In this document: in pieces, positions 7,473-12,260 of the stretch
Numbering within the stretch: the stretch's first letter is position 1
Layout of the letters: the number at the start of each line of letters is the position of its first letter
From: Luminiphilus sp.
GTDB lineage: Bacteria > Pseudomonadota > Gammaproteobacteria > Pseudomonadales > Halieaceae
Assembly (NCBI GenBank): GCA_022425845.1
Contig: JAKMEU010000226.1
Coordinates: 1 to 12,260 of the forward strand
Length of the DNA stretch: 12,260 nt
Direction: 5' to 3'
Notes under the pieces: model-generated
Database searches by the model: none
Seen by the model: the letters and a program-made list of their open reading frames with translations, nothing else
What the model was told of the DNA's origin: nothing
Program-made: the position numbers and the translations under genes

Positions 7473-8831
7473 GTGCTCAAGGAACTGGACACTGCTGCCA
7501 TCGTTTCCGTGCTGGAGGCCGTTGCCGATGTGCAACTGCAACTCGATCCGGAAGGTTTCTGCATCGACGTAGCCGTCACAAACGCCGAACTGACTGACCT
7601 CGTGCGCATTCCCTGGCGCGGCAGGCGCTGGCACGAACTCTGCGTCGACGAGCACAAAGAACGCGCCAGCGAGGCACTGGCCCGATCCGCGAGCGAACCC
7701 AATACCCCTCGTCGGGTGGACTTGAATATTCGCGCTACAGAATCCAGTGATGAACTGCCCATGAGTTTCCGACTCATACAACCTGCCTCTGGCGGGGTCA
7801 TCGCCGTGGGGCGTGACCTCCGGGTGGTCAGCGACCTGCGCCAGCAGGTACTCAATGCCCAACATGCCATGGAGCAGGATTACTGGGCGTTGCGGCAGAT
7901 GGAGAATCGCTACCGTCGGCTTCTGGAACTGACCAGCGACGGCATCCTGGTCGTGGACGAGGCTACCGGCCGGGTACTGGAAGCCAACTCCCAGGCCAGC
8001 GCCATGCTGGGCACCGAGAACCAGAGCATTATTGGCAGGCCACTGCCACTGAACTCCATTGAAATGCAGACCTTACTGGAGTCCGCCCGAGAGACGGGAG
8101 CTACCAATCTACGGCGAATGGTGCTGCCCAACATGCCCCACGGCACGGATGTGTTGGTCAGCTTTCAGCGGCAGGGTGCCGAATCCCGCTACCTGATTCG
8201 CCTGTCCAACACGGGCGCAGACAGCAATGCAGGCGATATGCATCTTGCAGATGCTTTCGAGCTCGCTCCGGACGGTATCGTGCAGGTGGACAGCGACGGC
8301 CGCATCGAATACGTCAACGCAACGTTCCTGGAATTCGCTAATGTCGCTGCCGCTGATCAGGTGGTCGGCAGAACACTGGACAATTGGATCGGACGGTCGA
8401 CCGTAGATATGTCCGTCATGCTCAGCAACCTCCGCCAGGCCCGCCCCATCAAGCTGTATGCCTCGGTACTCAGAAACAACCTGGGCACGACATCAGACAT
8501 CGAAATATCAGCCGCGACCGTACAGCGAGGTGACAGCCCCAAGATCGTCTTTTTTATCAGGGATATCAGCCGACGCCTCACAGCTGAACATCCGCTGACC
8601 GAGCGCCTGCCCCGCTCCATCGAACAGATAACCGAACGCGTCGGTCGGAACCCTTTAAAGGACCTTGTGCGCGAATCCACGGACGTTATCGAAGCACTTT
8701 GTATTGAAGCGGCACTGAAATTGACCCGGGATAACCGCGCGTCGGCCGCCGAGATATTGGGGCTGAGCCGGCAAAGCCTCTACACCAAACTGCGCCGCTA
8801 CGGCATTGGCGAGGCTACCAGCGACTCCTGA
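7473..8831 (+). CDS. ppsR: PpsR/CrtJ-type PAS-domain repressor of photosynthesis genes
   Basis: PpsR represses bch, crt and light-harvesting genes under oxygen by binding TGT-N12-ACA palindromes. The 452-residue product has the family layout. An N-terminal domain (about 1-120) is followed by a Gln-rich helical linker (about 121-150, LRQQVLNAQHAMEQDYWALR). Then come PAS1 (about 147-245, LELTSDGILVVDEATGRVLEAN), PAS2 (about 260-368, FELAPDGIVQVDSDGRIEYVN) and a C-terminal Fis-type helix-turn-helix (about 400-445, AAEILGLSRQSLYTKLRRYG). The HTH cysteine implicated in redox sensing is present as Cys410 in EALCIEAAL. The only other cysteines are Cys30 and Cys57, so the second redox cysteine described in the PAS region of Rhodobacter proteins has no counterpart. 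The GTG start at 7473 follows AAGGG (7461-7465) at 7 bases. The gene is divergent from bchF, with two operators between them. Confidence 0.95.
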   Translation: MLKELDTAAIVSVLEAVADVQLQLDPEGFCIDVAVTNAELTDLVRIPWRGRRWHELCVDEHKERASEALARSASEPNTPRRVDLNIRATESSDELPMSFRLIQPASGGVIAVGRDLRVVSDLRQQVLNAQHAMEQDYWALRQMENRYRRLLELTSDGILVVDEATGRVLEANSQASAMLGTENQSIIGRPLPLNSIEMQTLLESARETGATNLRRMVLPNMPHGTDVLVSFQRQGAESRYLIRLSNTGADSNAGDMHLADAFELAPDGIVQVDSDGRIEYVNATFLEFANVAAADQVVGRTLDNWIGRSTVDMSVMLSNLRQARPIKLYASVLRNNLGTTSDIEISAATVQRGDSPKIVFFIRDISRRLTAEHPLTERLPRSIEQITERVGRNPLKDLVRESTDVIEALCIEAALKLTRDNRASAAEILGLSRQSLYTKLRRYGIGEATSDS

Positions 8832-8881
8832 TACGACAATTTAAGTTGACGAAATTAAAGTAAATAAAAATTGACGGTTGC

Positions 8882-8903
8882 CTAGGGGCTGTTTAGCCTC
8901 TGG
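8882..8903 (+). other. Predicted stem-loop immediately before the bchG start
   Basis: In the 75-base gap between ppsR and bchG, AGGGGCT (8884-8890) can pair with AGCCTCT (8895-8901) across a GTTT loop, with one G-U pair. Two further outer pairs (8882-8903, and 8883-8902 wobble) make about 9 pairs. It ends three bases before the bchG ATG and would cover the weak ribosome-binding region. No T-run follows, so it does not look like a terminator. TTGACG occurs twice upstream (8846 and 8871), but neither has a good -10 box. The role is unknown. Confidence 0.4.
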
Positions 8904-8906
8904 ACC

Positions 8907-9815
8907 ATGCAACGATCGTCCTCACTCAGTATGGGTGCGGCGCGCCCACAGCCGACCGCACTGCTTGAATTGCTCAAGCCCATAACGTGGTTCCCACCCA
9001 TGTGGGCCTACCTATGTGGCGCCGTTTCCAGCGGCGCAGCGCTGCTCGAGAATCCGCTGCTATTGGTGGCAGGCATTATCCTGGCCGGACCGCTGGTCTG
9101 CGGTGCCAGCCAGGTTGTCAATGACTGGTTTGACCGGGACGTCGATGCCATCAATGAGCCAGCAAGACCAATACCTTCAGGACGGGTACCCGGATACTGG
9201 GGACTCGCTTATGCCATTGTATGGACTGGACTTGCCGCCCTTTGGGGCGCCGCGCTGGGCTTCTGGGTGGCCGTGGCGACGGTGGTGGGGCTTCTGCTCG
9301 CCTGGGCTTACAGCGCACCGCCCACTCGCCTGAAGCGCAACGGCTGGTGGGGCGCCACTGCCGTAGGGTTCAGTTATGAGGGGTTGGCATGGATCACCGG
9401 CGCCGCCGTATTCCTTGGGGACAGCTTCCCCCCGTGGCCCATTCTGGCAGCGGCCTGCCTCTATAGCATCGGTGCCCACGGCATCATGACCCTGAACGAT
9501 TTCAAGTCAGTAACGGGTGATCGAGCCACCGGATTGCGGTCACTGCCCGCCATGTATGGGCTGCGAAAGTCTGCAATCATCGCCTGCTGGTTTATGGCCG
9601 TACCCCAAATCCTTGTCATTGCAGGCCTCGCCTACTTTGGCGCTTTGTGGCAGGGCGCGATCATCGTCGCTCTTCTTGCAGGTCAGGTTTTTGCCATGAG
9701 CCGTCTGGTCAAGCAGCCTGAGGCGCTGGCTCCCTGGTACAACGGCACCGGTGTCACCGCCTATGTGAGCGGCATGATGATCACAGCCACGGCCCTGCCC
9801 GGGATCATCTCATGA
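8907..9815 (+). CDS. bchG: BchG, bacteriochlorophyll a synthase (prenyltransferase)
   Basis: BchG is a UbiA-superfamily integral membrane enzyme that esterifies bacteriochlorophyllide a with geranylgeranyl (or phytyl) diphosphate. The 302-residue product has the two Asp-rich motifs of the family: NDWFDRDVDAINEPARP (72-88) and LNDFKSVTGDRATGLRSLP (197-215). Many hydrophobic helices fit the usual 8-9 membrane spans, and the early motif LLKPITWFPPMWAYLCG is typical. I chose ATG 8907. Its ribosome site is weak (CTGGA just upstream, within a possible hairpin), and an internal ATG at 8931 is an alternative that lacks a better site. The stop overlaps the next gene by 4 bp (ATGA). Chlorophyll synthase ChlG is the close homologue, but proteobacterial context makes BchG the correct name. 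Confidence 0.96.
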   Translation: MQRSSSLSMGAARPQPTALLELLKPITWFPPMWAYLCGAVSSGAALLENPLLLVAGIILAGPLVCGASQVVNDWFDRDVDAINEPARPIPSGRVPGYWGLAYAIVWTGLAALWGAALGFWVAVATVVGLLLAWAYSAPPTRLKRNGWWGATAVGFSYEGLAWITGAAVFLGDSFPPWPILAAACLYSIGAHGIMTLNDFKSVTGDRATGLRSLPAMYGLRKSAIIACWFMAVPQILVIAGLAYFGALWQGAIIVALLAGQVFAMSRLVKQPEALAPWYNGTGVTAYVSGMMITATALPGIIS

Positions 9816-11164
9816 CGTCTTTCGCCGGACTAAGCTGGCTCGGCATAGCACGGCTTGGGCTCATCCAAACAGCCCTTGGCGCAATTATCGTCCTGACCAC
9901 CTCAACCCTGAATCGCGTCATGGTGGTGGAAATGGCGTTGCCGGCCATGCTGCCCGGTTTTCTTGTTGCAGTGCATCATTTTGTCCAGCTCGCACGCCCG
10001 CGCATCGGCTTCGGGTCTGATATCGGAGGCCGAAGAACACCCTGGATAATCGGCGGCATGGCGTTGCTGGCTTGCAGTGGCGTCATAGCTGCGCTGGGCA
10101 CCGTCCTGATGTCGGAGAGCGTGGCACTGGGAACCGCTGTCTCGCTGCTGGGATTCTTTGGCATAGGACTGGGCTCGGGAGCGACCGGCACATCACTACT
10201 GGTTCTATTGGCGAAGGTGGTAGCACCTGAGCGAAAACCCGCAGCGGCCACCCTGGTCTGGTTCATGATGATCGCGGGGTTTGCTGTCACCGCAGGTATT
10301 GCGGGACATTTCCTTGACCCCTTCTCGCCCTCCAGGCTGGTCGTGGTCACGGCAACGGTCTCAATGCTCGCCATGATCACAACCCTCGTCGCCATCAGGG
10401 GGGTTGAGCCCGGTAACCCGACAGCCGCTGTAAAACAGGAAGATAAACCTGAATTTTTTCCTGCACTGCAGAAAATCTGGCAAGAGCAACAGGCCCGACA
10501 GTTCACCCTCTTTGTGTTTGTCTCAATGTTCGCCTACTCCTTTCAGGACCTCATACTGGAGCCCTACGCTGGCTTGGTATTTGGACTGACGCCGGGCGCA
10601 TCCACCCAACTTGCAGGTACCCAGCATGCCGGTGTGCTACTGGGCATGGCGGCCGTGGCGGCCAGCGGCTCCCTGTTCAGCCGACACGGCGTACGACTCT
10701 TGCGCGGGTGGACGGTGGGTGGCTGCCTCGCCAGTGCCATGGTACTGCTCGCGCTGGCCAGCGGCGGATTACGCGCAGACACATGGAATCTCTCCATGAA
10801 CGTCTTTGCACTGGGCTTCGCCAACGGCGCCTTCGCGGTCGCCGCCATTGCCGCCATGATGACGCTTGCCAGTGCAGGAGAATCAGGCCGCGAAGGGTTA
10901 AGAATGGGGCTTTGGGGCGCATCGCAGGCCATCGCATTCGCACTGGGCGCATTTCTGGGAACGGTGGCCGTTGATGTTTGCAGGATCTGGATCGATGTCC
11001 CCGCTCACGCCTATGGGCTGGTCTTTACCAGCGAGGCACTGATGTTTTTGGCTGCCGCCTGGCTGGGCCGTGGCATAGGGAAATCGGAAGAACATGATCT
11101 ACCTGAGCGCGCCCCGGCTTTTGGGGATATTGCCGTGCACGAGGTAATGGCAGGTCGTAATTGA
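9812..11164 (+). CDS. PucC/LhaA-family membrane transporter-like protein (Bch2/ORF428 position)
   Basis: This is a 450-residue, very hydrophobic protein of the major facilitator superfamily with about 12 predicted membrane segments. It belongs to the PucC/LhaA/ORF428 (BCD) group. The signature RPRIGFGSDIGGRRTPWII (62-80) contains the conserved loop after the second helix. A polar central loop (about 195-235, GVEPGNPTAAVKQEDKPEFF) separates the two halves. Relatives are needed for assembly of light-harvesting complexes and are thought to deliver newly made bacteriochlorophyll; LhaA has been linked to BchG. In Rhodobacter the member between bchG and bchP is called ORF428 or Bch2, and position alone assigns this one to that branch rather than to PucC or LhaA. 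Translation is coupled to bchG by ATGA, and bchP follows after 15 bp. The exact substrate cannot be deduced. Confidence 0.9.
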   Translation: MTSFAGLSWLGIARLGLIQTALGAIIVLTTSTLNRVMVVEMALPAMLPGFLVAVHHFVQLARPRIGFGSDIGGRRTPWIIGGMALLACSGVIAALGTVLMSESVALGTAVSLLGFFGIGLGSGATGTSLLVLLAKVVAPERKPAAATLVWFMMIAGFAVTAGIAGHFLDPFSPSRLVVVTATVSMLAMITTLVAIRGVEPGNPTAAVKQEDKPEFFPALQKIWQEQQARQFTLFVFVSMFAYSFQDLILEPYAGLVFGLTPGASTQLAGTQHAGVLLGMAAVAASGSLFSRHGVRLLRGWTVGGCLASAMVLLALASGGLRADTWNLSMNVFALGFANGAFAVAAIAAMMTLASAGESGREGLRMGLWGASQAIAFALGAFLGTVAVDVCRIWIDVPAHAYGLVFTSEALMFLAAAWLGRGIGKSEEHDLPERAPAFGDIAVHEVMAGRN

Positions 11165-11179
11165 TGGGGGAAACGTTTT

Positions 11180-12260
11180 ATGTCCAAGACAGACTATGAT
11201 GTAGTGGTAATAGGCGGCGGGCCATCGGGTGCCAGCGCGGCCTATGATCTGGCCAAACAGGATTACCGGGTACTGCTCATCGAAAGGGCGTTCCGTATTA
11301 AACCCTGTGGCGGCGCCATCCCTCCCTGCCTGATTGATGAATTTGATATTCCGGAGCATCTCCTGGTCGCGCGCATTCAATCCGCGCGCATGATCTCGCC
11401 CACGGAAAAAACAGTCGATATGCCGGTGGGAAACACGTTTGTCGGCATGGTCGATCGCGATGAGTTTGACCCATGGCTTCGGCAGCGGGCCGCAGACGCC
11501 GGGGCCCATCTTCGAATCGGTGCCTTCAAGAATCTCCATTACGATGATGAAGGCATCGTGCACATTGACTACCAGAGCAAAGAGTCCGGACTGGAAAACA
11601 TCAGCGTAACCACCCGCAGTGTTATCGGTGCAGACGGCGCCCGCTCCAAGGTGGCACGGCAGTCCGTCCCCTGCAGCAAGGACCTTCGATGGGTACTCGC
11701 TTATCACGAGATCGTCGAAGCACCCGAGACCGACACTGAACGTTACGATGGCGACCGATGCGACGTTTGGTACCAGGGTGAATTGTCGCCCGACTTTTAC
11801 GCCTGGGTATTCCCCCACGGCAAGCACGCCAGCATCGGTGTCGGCAGCGAGGCCGACGGCTTTTCAGCGCGACAGTCGGTGGCTACCCTGCGCGCAAAAA
11901 CCGGACTGGATACCTGCCAGACGGTCAGGAGAGAGGGAGCACCCATCCCCATGAAGCCCCTGAAACGCTGGGATGATGGTAAGGCGGTACTGCTCGCTGG
12001 CGATGCTGCGGGTGTCGTCGCCCCAGCCTCAGGAGAGGGCATTTACTACGCCATGTTGTGCGGGCGGATCGCAGCGCAGACTGTCGATCAATTCCTGCAG
12101 GTCGGGGACGCCAAAATTCTAGGTCAGGCACGACGCCAGTTCATGAAACTTCACGGCAAAACCTTTTGGGCACTGGGCCTGCTACAACGTGTCTGGTACC
12201 GATCGGATAAACGCAGGGAAAAGTTTGTGTCCATGTGCAAAGACAAGGACGTACAGGAAC
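11180..12260 (+). CDS. bchP: BchP, geranylgeranyl reductase (3' end beyond window)
   Basis: BchP is a flavoprotein that reduces the geranylgeranyl tail of bacteriochlorophyll to phytyl, using NADPH. The frame is open from ATG 11180 to the window edge, giving 360 residues of a family usually near 390-400. The FAD-binding Rossmann motif VVVIGGGPSGASAA (8-21) opens the protein, and CGGAIP (about 44-49) is typical of the geranylgeranyl reductase family. GADGARSKVAR follows near 153, and the second FAD motif GDAAG is at 274-278, followed by VAPASGEGIYYAM. GGGGG at 11166-11170 lies 9 bases before the ATG. It is third in the bchG-PucC/LhaA-like-bchP group. Archaeal-type ChlP/GGR reductases for lipids are related, but the neighbours argue for BchP. 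Confidence 0.96.
   Translation, partial: MSKTDYDVVVIGGGPSGASAAYDLAKQDYRVLLIERAFRIKPCGGAIPPCLIDEFDIPEHLLVARIQSARMISPTEKTVDMPVGNTFVGMVDRDEFDPWLRQRAADAGAHLRIGAFKNLHYDDEGIVHIDYQSKESGLENISVTTRSVIGADGARSKVARQSVPCSKDLRWVLAYHEIVEAPETDTERYDGDRCDVWYQGELSPDFYAWVFPHGKHASIGVGSEADGFSARQSVATLRAKTGLDTCQTVRREGAPIPMKPLKRWDDGKAVLLAGDAAGVVAPASGEGIYYAMLCGRIAAQTVDQFLQVGDAKILGQARRQFMKLHGKTFWALGLLQRVWYRSDKRREKFVSMCKDKDVQE

Noticed and set aside
9976..10506. Minus-strand ORF of 176 codons opposite the PucC/LhaA-like gene
   Set aside because: Long antisense frames are common opposite G+C-rich membrane protein genes. It shows no motif and no ribosome site.
11099..11827. Minus-strand ORF of 242 codons opposite bchP
   Set aside because: It is the shadow of the bchP frame. 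The plus-strand product has the FAD motifs and this one matches nothing I recognise.
1..12260. Mobile elements, CRISPR arrays, tRNA/rRNA, toxin-antitoxin or defence genes
   Set aside because: None were seen. The window is densely packed with photosynthesis genes and no long repeats were noticed.

Overview
The window is part of a proteobacterial photosynthesis gene cluster, made up almost entirely of bacteriochlorophyll (BChl) a biosynthesis genes plus their PpsR-type repressor. The protein set (light-independent protochlorophyllide reductase BchLNB, BchH, BchF, BchG, BchP, a PucC/LhaA-like membrane protein and PpsR) and the presence of TGT-N12-ACA operators indicate a purple or aerobic anoxygenic phototrophic proteobacterium. 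I lean towards a gammaproteobacterium such as the OM60/NOR5 (Halieaceae) group, but that is an impression from protein flavour and moderate-to-high G+C, not something the window proves.

Layout. From about 7260 leftwards on the minus strand runs a compact operon bchF-bchN-bchB-bchH-bchL. Every junction overlaps (4, 10, 29 and 4 bp), and bchL runs off the left edge after 49 complete residues. From 7473 rightwards on the plus strand runs ppsR, then bchG, a PucC/LhaA-family gene (the bch2/orf428 position) and bchP. The bchG stop overlaps the start of the next gene by 4 bp, and bchP runs off the right edge after 360 residues. The only substantial non-coding stretch is the 252-bp divergent region 7221-7472 between bchF and ppsR. 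It holds two perfect PpsR/CrtJ palindromes (7289-7306 and 7400-7417). The first overlaps the -35 element of a good sigma70-type promoter reading into bchF.

How the genes work together. BchH inserts Mg into protoporphyrin (with BchI/BchD, not in the window). BchL, BchN and BchB reduce protochlorophyllide. BchF hydrates the 3-vinyl group. BchG attaches the isoprenoid tail, BchP reduces that tail, and the LhaA-like protein probably helps hand pigment to light-harvesting assembly. PpsR, encoded in the middle, is placed to repress the bchF operon and perhaps its own.

The main anomaly is in bchB. The gene is split over two frames at about 5055-5059, and restoring one C (GCCTG to GCCCTG on the coding strand) rebuilds the conserved family sequence exactly. 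I found no novel defence, mobile or otherwise undescribed system. Apart from the bchB lesion, the regulatory architecture and the cysteine pattern of PpsR, this is a well-known type of cluster.
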